64,000 nt of DNA from Denitrificimonas caeni (GTDB lineage: Bacteria; Pseudomonadota; Gammaproteobacteria; Pseudomonadales; Pseudomonadaceae): assembly GCF_905120345.1 (NCBI RefSeq), contig NZ_CAJHOA010000006.1:124001-188000 (forward strand), written 5' to 3'. Below the pieces are notes generated by a model, which was not told the DNA's origin, did no database searches, and saw nothing but the letters and a program-made list of their open reading frames with translations. Shown in pieces: positions 44,454 through 53,911 of this stretch (position 1 is the stretch's first letter; each line of letters begins with the position of its first letter). Position numbers and translations under genes: made by a program.

Positions 44454-45761
44454 ATGTTTGAGCGCTTATCATCTTTTTTTATTTTGATTATGGTCGGCCT
44501 GCTTGCCAGTCAAGCCAGTGCCAATACTCTTGCGCCACTGGTCACTCCAAGCGTCTCAACTGCTGTAACAACCAACAATACACCTTTAATGGTCCAACAA
44601 AGCTTTGCCCAGTGGCGCGCAGGCTTACGTATGGAAGCCGTTAACCAAGGTATCGCTCCGCTATTATTTGAGCAAGCGTTTGCTGGGCTCAGTCCCGACC
44701 CACAAGTGATCGCTGCAGATCAAAGCCAACCCGAGTTTAGCCGTCCCGTCTGGGAGTATTTAGACAGTGCGGTTTCCTCGTGGCGTGTGGCGCGCGGCAA
44801 AGCCTTACTGGCCGAACAAGCAAAAACACTACAAGCCATTGAGGCGCGCTACCAAGTTGAGCCTAGTATTTTAGTCGCGGTATGGGGCATGGAAAGCAGC
44901 TTTGGCCGACAAATCGGCAGCAAAAATGTCATCCGCTCGCTAGCCACGCTCGCCTACGAAGGTCGACGCAGCGATTTTTGGCGCAGTCAGTTAATCGCTG
45001 CTCTGCATATTTTACAAGAAGGCGATATCAGCCCGAACGGCATGCTCGGTTCATGGGCTGGCGCTATGGGTCAGACACAGTTTATGCCAACCACCTACCG
45101 CCAGTACGCAGTAGACTTTGATGGCAATGGTCGTCGTGATATTTGGAACTCAAGCGCTGATGCGCTGGCTTCGGCAGCCAATTATTTGAGCTTGTCTGGC
45201 TGGCAACATGGCCTGCCTTGGGGGCTTGAAGTGCAACTACCAACGCGCGGCTTTGATTATGCGATGGCTGATGGCGAACAGCGCAAAAGTCTAAGCCAAT
45301 GGCTTGCTTTAGGCGTGACGTTACGCAGCGACGAGATCAATAGAAAACACTTAGCACAGCAGAGCGCTACCCTCTTCTTGCCAAGCGGCCATCAAGGCCC
45401 TGCTTATCTGTTGCTGGATAACTTTCGCAGTATTTTAAAATACAACAACTCCACCTCCTATGCGCTGGCCATTGGCTTACTCTCCAATGCTCTGCAAGGT
45501 GATTACCGTACACCGGCGGCGTGGCCTAAACATGAACGCATGCTCAGCCACAAAGAACGTATTGAGCTGCAGACACTGCTTAACCAACTCGGTTTTAGTA
45601 GCGGTAATGCTGACGGCATTATTGGTGTCAACTCACGTCAAGCGGTACGCAGCTTTCAGCAAGCACAAGGCTTACCTGCAGATGGCTATCCTAATGACGC
45701 ACTGCTCGACAATGTGCGCAAGGCTGCATCTAAAGTGTATTCAAAACAGTTACAGCGCTAA
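44454..45761 (+). CDS. Lytic murein transglycosylase, MltB/SLT_2 family with PG-binding domain
   Basis: A 435-residue protein with a signal peptide (MFERLSSFFILIMVGLLASQ then ASA). The transglycosylase domain (about 50-340) has the catalytic Glu in VAVWGMESSFGRQIGS, and MLGSWAGAMGQTQFMPTTYRQYAVDFDGNGRRDIW and ASAANYLSLSGW typical of the MltB-like GH103 group. A C-terminal peptidoglycan-binding-1 domain is seen in LQTLLNQLGFSSGNADGIIGVNSRQAVRSFQQAQGLPADGYP. It cleaves glycan strands to 1,6-anhydromuropeptides. No lipobox, so it is soluble periplasmic. The ATG at 44454 opens the signal peptide; a TTG four codons earlier is unlikely. Confidence 0.9.
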   Translation: MFERLSSFFILIMVGLLASQASANTLAPLVTPSVSTAVTTNNTPLMVQQSFAQWRAGLRMEAVNQGIAPLLFEQAFAGLSPDPQVIAADQSQPEFSRPVWEYLDSAVSSWRVARGKALLAEQAKTLQAIEARYQVEPSILVAVWGMESSFGRQIGSKNVIRSLATLAYEGRRSDFWRSQLIAALHILQEGDISPNGMLGSWAGAMGQTQFMPTTYRQYAVDFDGNGRRDIWNSSADALASAANYLSLSGWQHGLPWGLEVQLPTRGFDYAMADGEQRKSLSQWLALGVTLRSDEINRKHLAQQSATLFLPSGHQGPAYLLLDNFRSILKYNNSTSYALAIGLLSNALQGDYRTPAAWPKHERMLSHKERIELQTLLNQLGFSSGNADGIIGVNSRQAVRSFQQAQGLPADGYPNDALLDNVRKAASKVYSKQLQR

Positions 45762-45888
45762 ATAAGTACTGCTGACGCTCATACAATTGCATTGTGCTCG
45801 CTGTAGCGCGAACAGGCTTTATAGTACACTCCATACACACAGCAGCATGATATCGACTGCTAACGATGCATAATAAAAGGGCTCAAGC

Positions 45889-46992
45889 ATGCTCAATTGG
45901 AAAAAACGTACACGAGACGCTCAAGACCAAGTCAATGACTCTGTTGATGATGTGAAAAGTTATCTTGGTGGTATTTGGTTTAGCCGTACTGTACTTACTG
46001 TGGTGGTGGTTTATTTACTTGCCACCATTATTATTGGCTGGTACTGGAGTCAAGAACCTGACTTCTTCTCTGTGCAAGAGCACACCCAACACGCTGCAGA
46101 GAAAGCGCAACGGCCTATAGTGACCGGCTATACCACCGTAGAAACCCTGAAACAGGTCGCCAGTACTTTGTTGGATAAACCCGGTGGTTACTTAACCAAT
46201 GATATTTCTCCACCCGGTATTTGGCTGGATAACATGCCATCGTGGGAATATGGTGTCTTGATCCAAATGCGTGATTTATCGCGTGCTCTGCGCAAAGATT
46301 TCGCGCGCTCACAGTCTCAATCCGCTGAAGATGCTGATCTTGCTAAAGCTGAACCACGCTTTAACTTTGATAATAAAAGCTGGGTATTGCCGGCGACAGA
46401 AGATGAATATCGTTTAGGTATCAAGTCTTTAGAGCGCTACTTAAATCGCTTAAGTGACCCTGAGAAAACCAACACGCAGTTTTATGCACGGGCCGACAAC
46501 CTGAATAACTGGCTCGGCGATGTTGCTACCCGATTAGGCTCACTGTCACAGCGCCTTTCCGCCAGCGTTGGTAAAGCGCGTTTAAATATTGAAATCAATA
46601 AAGACAGCTCGACTCAAGATGATGCAGCACCAGTCACCGCTGTAGCCGCAGCACAAAGTGGCAAAGATGCTTTTGAAGAAGTTATCAAAACGCCGTGGCT
46701 ACAAATTGACAACGTGTTCTATGAAGCGCGTGGCCAAGCTTGGGCGCTGTCGCATTTTTTACGCGCCATTGAAATTGACTTTGCTGATGTGATCGCGAAG
46801 AAGAATGCCACTGTTAGCGTACGTCAAATCATTCGTGAATTAGAGGCGGCACAAGAGTCTTTATGGAGCCCGATGATCCTAAACGGTGATGGTTACGGTG
46901 TTTTAGCCAACCACTCATTGGTCATGGCCAACTATATCTCACGTGCTAACGCCGCTATTATTGAACTGCGTCAGCTGCTATCACAAGGCTAA
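45889..46992 (+). CDS. DUF2333 family membrane protein
   Basis: A 367-residue protein. One transmembrane helix (TVLTVVVVYLLATIIIGWYW) lies at about residues 34-53, with a charged cytosolic N-terminus. The large remaining domain is probably periplasmic and alpha-helical. Stretches such as DISPPGIWLDNMPSWEYGVLIQMRDLSRALRKDFARSQSQS and NGDGYGVLANHSLVMANYISRANAAIIELRQLL fit the DUF2333 family found in pseudomonads and relatives. Function unknown. It stands alone, 127 bp after the transglycosylase. Confidence 0.75.
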   Translation: MLNWKKRTRDAQDQVNDSVDDVKSYLGGIWFSRTVLTVVVVYLLATIIIGWYWSQEPDFFSVQEHTQHAAEKAQRPIVTGYTTVETLKQVASTLLDKPGGYLTNDISPPGIWLDNMPSWEYGVLIQMRDLSRALRKDFARSQSQSAEDADLAKAEPRFNFDNKSWVLPATEDEYRLGIKSLERYLNRLSDPEKTNTQFYARADNLNNWLGDVATRLGSLSQRLSASVGKARLNIEINKDSSTQDDAAPVTAVAAAQSGKDAFEEVIKTPWLQIDNVFYEARGQAWALSHFLRAIEIDFADVIAKKNATVSVRQIIRELEAAQESLWSPMILNGDGYGVLANHSLVMANYISRANAAIIELRQLLSQG

Positions 46993-47101
46993 TACGCTCT
47001 ATCTGGCCGCTGTTGCAACGCGCACAGCGGCCCAGCTAAACCTGCGCTCGACATTGATTCTTGCTAGCGCGGTATACCCCTTAGGTCTTATAGATCTTAA
47101 A

Positions 47102-47152
47102 CAAAAAAACCGCAAATACCAAGGCATATAATCCATGCAATGGCATTTGCGG
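47102..47152 (-). terminator. Terminator of the acyl-CoA catabolic operon
   Basis: On the minus strand CCGCAAATGCCA pairs with TGGTATTTGCGG (12 bp with one G-U) and is followed by seven T. It lies 22 bp after the enoyl-CoA hydratase stop and separates it from the converging DUF2333 gene. Confidence 0.88.
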
Positions 47153-47174
47153 CTCATCTCAGCAGTTTACTGGC

Positions 47175-47996
47175 TTAGCAGTTTTTCCACTGCGCCTTGC
47201 GCTTCTCTAAAAAGGCGCTAACCCCTTCAGTCGTATCTTGCGCATCAAATAAATCAACAAAGGCTTCACGTTCAGCCGGCAGCCAATGATCAGGCGCTTG
47301 TGTACGCGCACCCTGAATTAAAGGTTTCACCGTACGCACAGAAACTGGACTTTGTTGGGCAACTTTGTCAGCTAACTCCAACGCTTTTTGCAACGCTTGG
47401 CCTTGCGCAACAACTTCCTCGACCAAACCAATACGCTCAGCAGTACGCGCATTAATACGCTCACCGCATAAAATCATCCGCTTGGCCCAGCCCTCACCAA
47501 CCATCCAAGCTAGCTTTTGCGTGCCGCCGGCACAAGGCAATAAACCGACAGTCGCTTCCGGCAAAGCCATTTGCGCTTGTTCTTCGGCAATCCGAATATC
47601 ACAGGCTAATGCGCACTCTAGTCCACCGCCCATGGCATAACCATTAATCGCAGCAATGGTCACACCCCGATAATTACTTAGCGCTTCAAAAGCTTCGCCA
47701 AAGCGCCGGGCCATTTTACGCGCCAGTGCTTTATCACCGCTGGCAAATAATTTCAAATCGGCACCCGCGCTAAAAAACTTATCGCCCGCACCGGTAATCA
47801 CCAATGCATAGATATCCTTATCTTCATTGAGGTGTTCAATCAGCTGTTTAACCCCCAACAACATATCGGCATCCCAAGTATTGGCTGATGGGTTATTTAA
47901 AGTCAGTAAAGCGGTATGCCCACGCATTTGCACGACCAGCTTGTCGGTCAATTGTAAGTGCTGAGCTTTCTGATAGGTTTCTACTGCATGTGTCAT
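47175..47996 (-). CDS. Enoyl-CoA hydratase/isomerase family protein
   Basis: A 273-residue crotonase-fold enzyme. The oxyanion hole regions are FSAGADLKLFASGD and AAINGYAMGGGLECALACDIRIAEEQAQMALPEATVGLLPCAGG, including both active-site glutamates of true enoyl-CoA hydratases (E in GGLE and in LPEAT). It hydrates 2-enoyl-CoA to 3-hydroxyacyl-CoA. Next to the thiolase, the SDR and the acyl-CoA ligase it probably handles tiglyl-CoA in isoleucine breakdown; the substrate is inferred from context. Confidence 0.88.
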   Translation of the reverse strand: MTHAVETYQKAQHLQLTDKLVVQMRGHTALLTLNNPSANTWDADMLLGVKQLIEHLNEDKDIYALVITGAGDKFFSAGADLKLFASGDKALARKMARRFGEAFEALSNYRGVTIAAINGYAMGGGLECALACDIRIAEEQAQMALPEATVGLLPCAGGTQKLAWMVGEGWAKRMILCGERINARTAERIGLVEEVVAQGQALQKALELADKVAQQSPVSVRTVKPLIQGARTQAPDHWLPAEREAFVDLFDAQDTTEGVSAFLEKRKAQWKNC

Positions 47997-48054
47997 AAAT
48001 TACATTCCTCTGCAATTAATGGATGACTCACTTACCCCATTAAAAGTATGCGTA

Positions 48055-49245
48055 TTAATTAAGCATTTCAATAGCAACGGCCGTTGCTTCACCACCACCA
48101 ATGCAAATAGCTGCCACACCATAACGTTTATTCTGTTGTTTAAGGGCCGCGATTAAGGTCACTAAAATGCGCGCTCCCGATGCACCAATCGGATGACCCA
48201 GAGCACAAGCACCACCATGAACATTGACTTTATCTGCTGATAAGTCCAGTTCTCGCATAGCAATCATAGTCACTACTGCAAAGGCTTCGTTAATTTCGAA
48301 CAGATCCACTTGAGCCAGATCCCAACCCGTACGCACCATGAGTTTGTTAATGGCCCCTACTGGCGCCGTAGTAAATAAATGGGGCGCTGCGGCATAGGCA
48401 CTGTGCCCACGAATCACCGCTAAGGGCGTTAAACCCCGTTGTTGCGCCTCACTTTGACGCATCAATACCAATGCCGCGGCACCATCAGAAATAGAACTGG
48501 AGTTGGCTGCAGTCACCGTACCATCTTTACTAAAGGCCGGACGCAATTGACGAATTTTATTTAGATCAGCTTTGGGTGGCTGCTCATCCTCACTGACGGT
48601 GACACTGCCCTTACGACCTTGCACGGTAACCGGCGTAATTTCGTCAATAAAATGACCGTTACTGATCGCTTGTTGCGCACGCGTCAGCGACTGCTCAGCA
48701 AAATCATCTTGCTGCTCACGGGTAAAACCATGTGCTTGTGCGCTGTCTTCGGCAAAAGAACCCATCAAACGGCCTTTGTCGTAAGCGTCCTCAAGACCAT
48801 CCATAAACATATGGTCAATCACTTTGCCGTGCCCCATGCGATAACCGGCGCGGGCTTTATCCAGCAAGTATGGTGCATTAGACATGCTTTCCATACCGCC
48901 TGCCACGACCACATCAACAGTGTCCGCCAACAAAGCATCATGCGCCATCATCACTGTCTGCATTCCGGAACCGCACATTTTATTCACCGTGCTGCACACT
49001 GTGCTGTCGGTCAGACCCGCAGCCAATGCCGCTTGGCGTGCTGGTGCCTGCCCCAAACCGGCCGGCAGTACACAACCAAACAGCACTTCTTGCACCGCCT
49101 CTGGCGCAATGCGCGCACGAGACACCGCCGCTTTAATTGCCGCCGCCCCCAACGCAGTGGCGGTAACATTCTGTAAAGCCCCCTGAAAACCACCCATAGG
49201 TGTACGGGCTATACTGACAATCACTACAGGATCATGCGCACTCAT
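48055..49245 (-). CDS. Acetyl-CoA acetyltransferase-type thiolase
   Basis: A 396-residue thiolase. The acyl-enzyme cysteine is Cys91 in STVNKMCGSGMQTVMMAHDA. Further active-site blocks are NEAFAVVTMIAM, GGACALGHPIGASGARILVTL and CIGGGEATAVAIE. It would cleave 2-methylacetoacetyl-CoA to acetyl-CoA and propionyl-CoA if the cluster degrades isoleucine. It shares one base with the preceding SDR stop (TAATG), showing tight coupling. Confidence 0.92.
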   Translation of the reverse strand: MSAHDPVVIVSIARTPMGGFQGALQNVTATALGAAAIKAAVSRARIAPEAVQEVLFGCVLPAGLGQAPARQAALAAGLTDSTVCSTVNKMCGSGMQTVMMAHDALLADTVDVVVAGGMESMSNAPYLLDKARAGYRMGHGKVIDHMFMDGLEDAYDKGRLMGSFAEDSAQAHGFTREQQDDFAEQSLTRAQQAISNGHFIDEITPVTVQGRKGSVTVSEDEQPPKADLNKIRQLRPAFSKDGTVTAANSSSISDGAAALVLMRQSEAQQRGLTPLAVIRGHSAYAAAPHLFTTAPVGAINKLMVRTGWDLAQVDLFEINEAFAVVTMIAMRELDLSADKVNVHGGACALGHPIGASGARILVTLIAALKQQNKRYGVAAICIGGGEATAVAIEMLN

Positions 49246-50012
49246 TATTTAACTCCCATACGTAAAGCACCATCGATACGAATCACTTCGCCGTTGAGCA
49301 TGCTGTTTTCAATAATATGCTGCGCTAAAGCAGCATATTCATCGGGTTTGCCTAAGCGCGCTGGAAACGGCACATCCGCACATAAACTGGCTCGTACTTC
49401 ATCGGTCATGCCTGCCATCATCGGTGTTTCAAACACACCTGGAGCAATAGTCATCACGCGAATACCAAAACCAGCCAGTTCACGTGCCGCCGGTAAGGTC
49501 AAGCTGACAATCGCGCCTTTAGACGCAGCATAAGCAGCCTGTCCTAACTGACCGTCGTAAGCAGCGACTGACGCGGTATTGATAATCACCCCGCGCTCGC
49601 CTTCTTCGTTGACTGGATTATTGGCCATGATCTGTGCAGTCAAACGCAGCATATTGAAGCTGCCAATCACGTTAATCTGTAGCACTCGCGAAAAGTCATC
49701 TAAATCATGTGGACCTTTGCGGCCTAAAATCCGTTGTGCACCAACAATCCCTGCACAATTGATTAAGCCGTGCAGTGCACCAAAACGCTCAGTCGCTGCG
49801 TCCAATGCAAGCTGTACCTGCTCACTATCGCAAATATCACAAGCAAGACCCAGCGCGTGCGGACCCAGCACCTCAGCTTGAGCAACAACCGCTTGCTGAT
49901 TGATATCCAGCAACACTACCGAGGCGCCCTGCGTTACCAGGTGCTGGGCGGTGGCCGCGCCGAGCCCTGAAGCGCCACCAGTGATGACAAATGTATGTTC
50001 TGCTACACGCAT
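49245..50012 (-). CDS. Short-chain dehydrogenase, 3-hydroxyacyl-CoA dehydrogenase type 2-like
   Basis: A 255-residue SDR. The cofactor loop is FVITGGASGLGAATAQHL (TGGxxGLG), with NCAGI, a catalytic Ser region INTASVAAYDG, and YAASKGAI (YxxxK). The C-terminal VIRIDGALRMG resembles HSD10/2-methyl-3-hydroxybutyryl-CoA dehydrogenases. It would oxidise the hydroxyacyl-CoA made by the hydratase. It lies 15 bp after the ligase gene. Confidence 0.9.
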   Translation of the reverse strand: MRVAEHTFVITGGASGLGAATAQHLVTQGASVVLLDINQQAVVAQAEVLGPHALGLACDICDSEQVQLALDAATERFGALHGLINCAGIVGAQRILGRKGPHDLDDFSRVLQINVIGSFNMLRLTAQIMANNPVNEEGERGVIINTASVAAYDGQLGQAAYAASKGAIVSLTLPAARELAGFGIRVMTIAPGVFETPMMAGMTDEVRASLCADVPFPARLGKPDEYAALAQHIIENSMLNGEVIRIDGALRMGVK

Positions 50013-50027
50013 AGTGGGTCCTTAAAA

Positions 50028-51707
50028 TTAACAGGCGGCTTGTTTAGCGGCTTGTTGTTCATGGTATTTATTAACTTCATTGAGACGCAAAATAAAGCGC
50101 TGCACCTTGCCACTGGGTGTTTTTGGCAGCTCATTGGGGAACTCTATTTCACGTGGATAAGCATGCGCAGCTAAGCGATTACGCACATGGATACGCAACT
50201 CTTCTGCCAGCTCTGGCGTCCCCTCATAGCCCTCTTGCAAAATCACAAAGGCTTTAATGATTTCGGTACGTTGCGCATCGGGTTTACCGACCACTGCGGC
50301 TTCAATTACTGCGGGGTGTTCAAGCAACGCACTTTCCACATCAAAAGGGCCAACACGGTAACCTGAAGTGGTGATCACATCATCAGAACGCCCAACAAAG
50401 CTGATACTGCCATCAGTATTGAGCTCCGCGGTATCACCGGTTAAATAATAACGGCCTTGGAATGCCGTGGTAGGCATGTCTTTATAGCCATTAAACCAAA
50501 ACATCGGTGATTGCTCAGTATCCACTGACAAAATACCCGGCACACCAGGATGCAGTTCATTAAAGTTTTCATCCAACACCACGACTCGGTGTCCCGGCGA
50601 AGCATAGCCGGCAGCGCCCATATGCAGCGGATGCTCTAAGTTATGATGATTACATAACACCATGCCCATTTCGGTTTGCCCATAATGGTCATTGATCGCC
50701 ACATCTAAATGCTCCTTAAACCAACGAATCACTTCTGGATTGAGCGGCTCACCGGCACTGCTGACCACACGCAACTGCCCTTGCCATTGATCCGCCACTT
50801 TGCCACCCGCGGCAATCAACATGCGAAACACTGTTGGCGCACCAGCAAGATTGTTAACATTATATTTCCTAGCAATCTCTAAGCAGCGGTCGAGGTTAAA
50901 TAAACCGGCCACCGATAACACCGGTAAGCCCATCGACATCGGCCCAGTAATGCCAAAATACAACCCGTAGGCCCAACCCGGATCTGCCACGTTCCAAAAG
51001 GAATCCTCCGCCCGCAAGCCAACCGCATCAATCATATAGCGCTGGAACGCGACAATAGCGCGTAATGGCACTTCTAAAGGTTTAGCTAAGCCTGTGGTGC
51101 CGGAAGTAAACATCAACAAAAACGGATCATCACCGCTGCGCAGCACAGGCTCGAAGTCCGTGGATAAAGAAGTTAATGCCGACCAAAAATCGCAATCCCC
51201 ACTGACTAAACCGACACCCTGTGCATCAGTCACTGTCATCACCGCAGGACAGTGTTCAACATCACTCAACTTGCTGCGGTTCGCCGCATCACTGACGACC
51301 AGTTTGGCGGCAGAATTCTGTAAACGGTGCTCAATCGCTTTTGGACCAAAAGCCGTAAACAGCGGCTGGTATATGGCACCAATACGCCACGTGCCTAAGA
51401 TGGTGACCACCAAGGCATGGCCGCGCGGCAATAAACCCGCGACCACATCGCCCGCTTGCACACCCTGCTGGGTTAGGTAATGAGCAAACTGGGCCGACTG
51501 ATCACGTAACTCGGCATAGCTGTGGCGACTGGAACTGCCATCGGCATTTTCTTGAATTAAAGCCACAGCATCGGCGCCTGCATGCCGATCACAGCACTCA
51601 TAACAGGCGTTCATTGCAGTAAAATTCCCGCTAATGGCATTGCTAACAGTTGCGTCAAAATCAAACTCTTTTGAGGCTTGGAAGTAGTCTTGTTTTACTA
51701 AGTTCAT
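50028..51707 (-). CDS. Acyl-CoA synthetase (AMP-binding, acetyl-CoA-synthetase-like)
   Basis: A 559-residue ANL-superfamily ligase. The P-loop is LMFTSGTTGLAKPLEV, followed by HYGQTEMGMV, TGDTAELNTDGSISFVGRSDDVITTSGYRVGPFDVESALLEH, and the C-terminal catalytic lysine region LPKTPSGKVQRFILR. It activates a short carboxylic acid as acyl-CoA via an acyl-AMP; a branched or medium-chain acid is likely from context. The ATG at 51707 has GGAGCG upstream; a TTG four codons earlier is unlikely. First structural gene of the minus-strand arm. Confidence 0.9.
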   Translation of the reverse strand: MNLVKQDYFQASKEFDFDATVSNAISGNFTAMNACYECCDRHAGADAVALIQENADGSSSRHSYAELRDQSAQFAHYLTQQGVQAGDVVAGLLPRGHALVVTILGTWRIGAIYQPLFTAFGPKAIEHRLQNSAAKLVVSDAANRSKLSDVEHCPAVMTVTDAQGVGLVSGDCDFWSALTSLSTDFEPVLRSGDDPFLLMFTSGTTGLAKPLEVPLRAIVAFQRYMIDAVGLRAEDSFWNVADPGWAYGLYFGITGPMSMGLPVLSVAGLFNLDRCLEIARKYNVNNLAGAPTVFRMLIAAGGKVADQWQGQLRVVSSAGEPLNPEVIRWFKEHLDVAINDHYGQTEMGMVLCNHHNLEHPLHMGAAGYASPGHRVVVLDENFNELHPGVPGILSVDTEQSPMFWFNGYKDMPTTAFQGRYYLTGDTAELNTDGSISFVGRSDDVITTSGYRVGPFDVESALLEHPAVIEAAVVGKPDAQRTEIIKAFVILQEGYEGTPELAEELRIHVRNRLAAHAYPREIEFPNELPKTPSGKVQRFILRLNEVNKYHEQQAAKQAAC

Positions 51708-51824
51708 GGCACGCTCCAACTTTTATTATTGTTGACATTGCAAGGTACACACTTCGATAGTCAGCCCCAGCCAGCTTTAGAAGCAATAGCAAAATCCATC
51801 AAACTGTTTGAACGTTTTTGCCAA

Positions 51825-52847
51825 TTATTTATTTTTATCCAATAATATTGAGCGGTAATGGCTAGGCTGTGTGCCTGTCCACTTGCGAAAAGCTTTGTAG
51901 AAAGTACTCACATCAGCAAAGCCTAAAGCACCAGCGATATCGACAAAAGTATAATGCTCATCAGCCAGCCATTTGATCGCCAGCGAACTGCGCACTGCAT
52001 CTTTAAGCCGCTGATAACTCTGACCTTCTTCGTTTAAGCGGCGCTGCAAAGTGGATACCGACATAAACAAATCGGCAGCTAAGTCGATCGCATCAGGCCA
52101 GTGCTTAGGATCACTATTGAGCAGCTGACGACGAATCTGACTGGTTAAACTCTGCTCATCACGGTATTTGACCATGATGTTATTGGGGGCATGGCGCAAA
52201 AAGCGTTGCAAGTCTTGTGCACTGCGTTTAATTGGCGCACTTAAAATATCCGCAGAAAACAATATTTGTGATTGTCGACAATCGAAACGTAGGTTGTCAG
52301 AAAACATCACCCGATAGTCATCAATAAACTCAGGCTCAGGGCAGCGCGAATCAACCGATAACAACGCCACACGTTGGTTAGCTAACCAACAGGTCAAGCC
52401 ATGCACATACATCCAAAACGTAAAATAGGTGAACGCTCGTGAGGGCTGCGCACTTTCTTCACGTAACACCACCGCGGCCATACTCTGCTGGGTGCGTAGC
52501 ACCGCGCGTTTATCGGCAAAGATCAGCGTTAAAAACTGTAACGCCACTTCCAGACCTTGCCCCACCGTAGTCTGCTGCGCCGCCATGCTACACATAAAAG
52601 CAAAGCTGCCGGGGCGCATGCTGCGCTGATCCATTAAAAAAAACTCATCTTGGATGGTGCGCCGTAAACGTCGCCAAAGGCGCGCATAGTGCTTGACCGG
52701 TACACGCTGAGCATCGTCAGCCATGATCTGCGCGTCAAAGGGGGTACCATTTAATAAATCCTCTAGGGTCCAGCCCTGCTGCAATGGTGCATACAGTGCT
52801 TCACGCACCATTACCGCTGAAACTGTTCCTGAGCGCTGCATACGCAT
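51825..52847 (-). CDS. AraC family transcriptional regulator
   Basis: A 340-residue regulator. The N-terminal about 200 residues match the Arabinose_bd/OruR-like sensing domain (PVKHYARLWRRLRRTIQDEFFLMDQRSMRPGSFAFMC). The C-terminal AraC double helix-turn-helix includes MSVSTLQRRLNEEGQSYQRLK and LGFADVSTFYKAFRKWTGTQPSHYR. It lies between the LysR gene and the acyl-CoA ligase operon, all minus strand, so it probably activates that operon in response to an acyl-CoA or fatty acid. Confidence 0.9.
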   Translation of the reverse strand: MRMQRSGTVSAVMVREALYAPLQQGWTLEDLLNGTPFDAQIMADDAQRVPVKHYARLWRRLRRTIQDEFFLMDQRSMRPGSFAFMCSMAAQQTTVGQGLEVALQFLTLIFADKRAVLRTQQSMAAVVLREESAQPSRAFTYFTFWMYVHGLTCWLANQRVALLSVDSRCPEPEFIDDYRVMFSDNLRFDCRQSQILFSADILSAPIKRSAQDLQRFLRHAPNNIMVKYRDEQSLTSQIRRQLLNSDPKHWPDAIDLAADLFMSVSTLQRRLNEEGQSYQRLKDAVRSSLAIKWLADEHYTFVDIAGALGFADVSTFYKAFRKWTGTQPSHYRSILLDKNK

Positions 52848-52848
52848 A

Positions 52849-53760
52849 TCACGACTCCTCCATGGCTTTGGTCTGCGGCAACACTATCGATTGTTGGATC
52901 TCTGCTTGTTCTCGCAAAAAATTCCACACTGTACGCATGCGCGCAATATCTTTCAGTTCAATGGGCATCAGCATCCAAAACGTTCTGGTAAAGCTCACAT
53001 CAGCAGCCAATACACGACGTAAACGCGGTTCTTTACAGGCAGCAAAGGCCGGTAAAATAGCTAAACCTGCGCCTGCCGCTACAGCTTGCTGCTGGGCTAA
53101 AATACTGGTACTGCGCAAATTGGCGCTACTGGGCTTGACCAACTCATCTAGAAACATCAGTTCTTTACTGAATAATAAATCATCCACATAACTGACAAAG
53201 CGATGTTCACGTAACTGTTCACGATGAGTAATCTCAGGATGCTGGGCTAAGTAATCAACACTACCGTACAGGTGCAAAGCATAATCGGTGAGGCGTGTGA
53301 TGATAAAAGGCCCACGCTCGGGACGCTCTAAAGTAATAACAATATCCGCTTCGTTACGCGATAACTGCACAGCACGTGGTAAGGCTAACAAATCTACTTT
53401 CAAATGCGGAAAGCGCTGCCCCAGCTCGGCGAGATGCTCAGCCAATAGCAAGGTACTGTAGCCTTCGGTCGCGCCAATACGCACATGCCCCGACAGCTGC
53501 TCACCCAAATTGGGTAAAGAATCAGAAATACCGACAAACGCACTTTCCATCGCCTCAACCTGAGGCAACAACGCGCGCCCAGCCTCGGTCAACTTGTAGC
53601 CTTCATGCTCACGTAAAAATAACGCCCGCCCTAAACTCTTCTCCAGCGCTTGGACTTTGCGCGACACCGTGGTGTGATCGACTTCCATGCGTCGCGCCGC
53701 AATCACTAAGCGCCCCGCCCTAGCCAATTCTAAAAAAAACCGTAACTGTTCCCAATCCAT
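52849..53760 (-). CDS. LysR family transcriptional regulator
   Basis: A 303-residue regulator. The N-terminal winged helix reads MDWEQLRFFLELARAGRLVI and RRMEVDHTTVSRKVQALEKSLG. The effector-binding domain begins near residue 90 (GHVRIGATEGYSTLLL). It is divergent from mmsA with a 151-bp gap that contains a long inverted repeat, so mmsA-mmsB and its own gene are likely targets. Its stop is one base from the AraC start, so the two regulators are probably co-transcribed. Confidence 0.9.
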   Translation of the reverse strand: MDWEQLRFFLELARAGRLVIAARRMEVDHTTVSRKVQALEKSLGRALFLREHEGYKLTEAGRALLPQVEAMESAFVGISDSLPNLGEQLSGHVRIGATEGYSTLLLAEHLAELGQRFPHLKVDLLALPRAVQLSRNEADIVITLERPERGPFIITRLTDYALHLYGSVDYLAQHPEITHREQLREHRFVSYVDDLLFSKELMFLDELVKPSSANLRSTSILAQQQAVAAGAGLAILPAFAACKEPRLRRVLAADVSFTRTFWMLMPIELKDIARMRTVWNFLREQAEIQQSIVLPQTKAMEES

Positions 53761-53789
53761 AGCGTCCTCAACAAGGTTTTAGTATCAGT

Positions 53790-53846
53790 GTGCATTTTTG
53801 CAGAGCACATCTGCAATCAGCAGGGTTGCGGCAAGCAAAAATGCAC
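53790..53846. promoter_or_regulatory. 12-bp inverted repeat in the LysR-mmsA control region
   Basis: gtgcatttttgc (53790-53801) and gcaaaaatgcac (53835-53846) are perfect inverted copies separated by 33 bp. Each is flanked outside by a CAGT-like sequence, so similarity continues past the perfect core. The spacing of about 45 bp between half-site centres suits binding of a regulator dimer or tetramer with DNA looping. Which regulator binds is unknown. Confidence 0.6.
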
Positions 53847-53911
53847 TGCTAGCATGAAAGCACATTTAGTCAGTCAATCACAAAAATAATTTAATACTGA
53901 GGCGTACCAAT

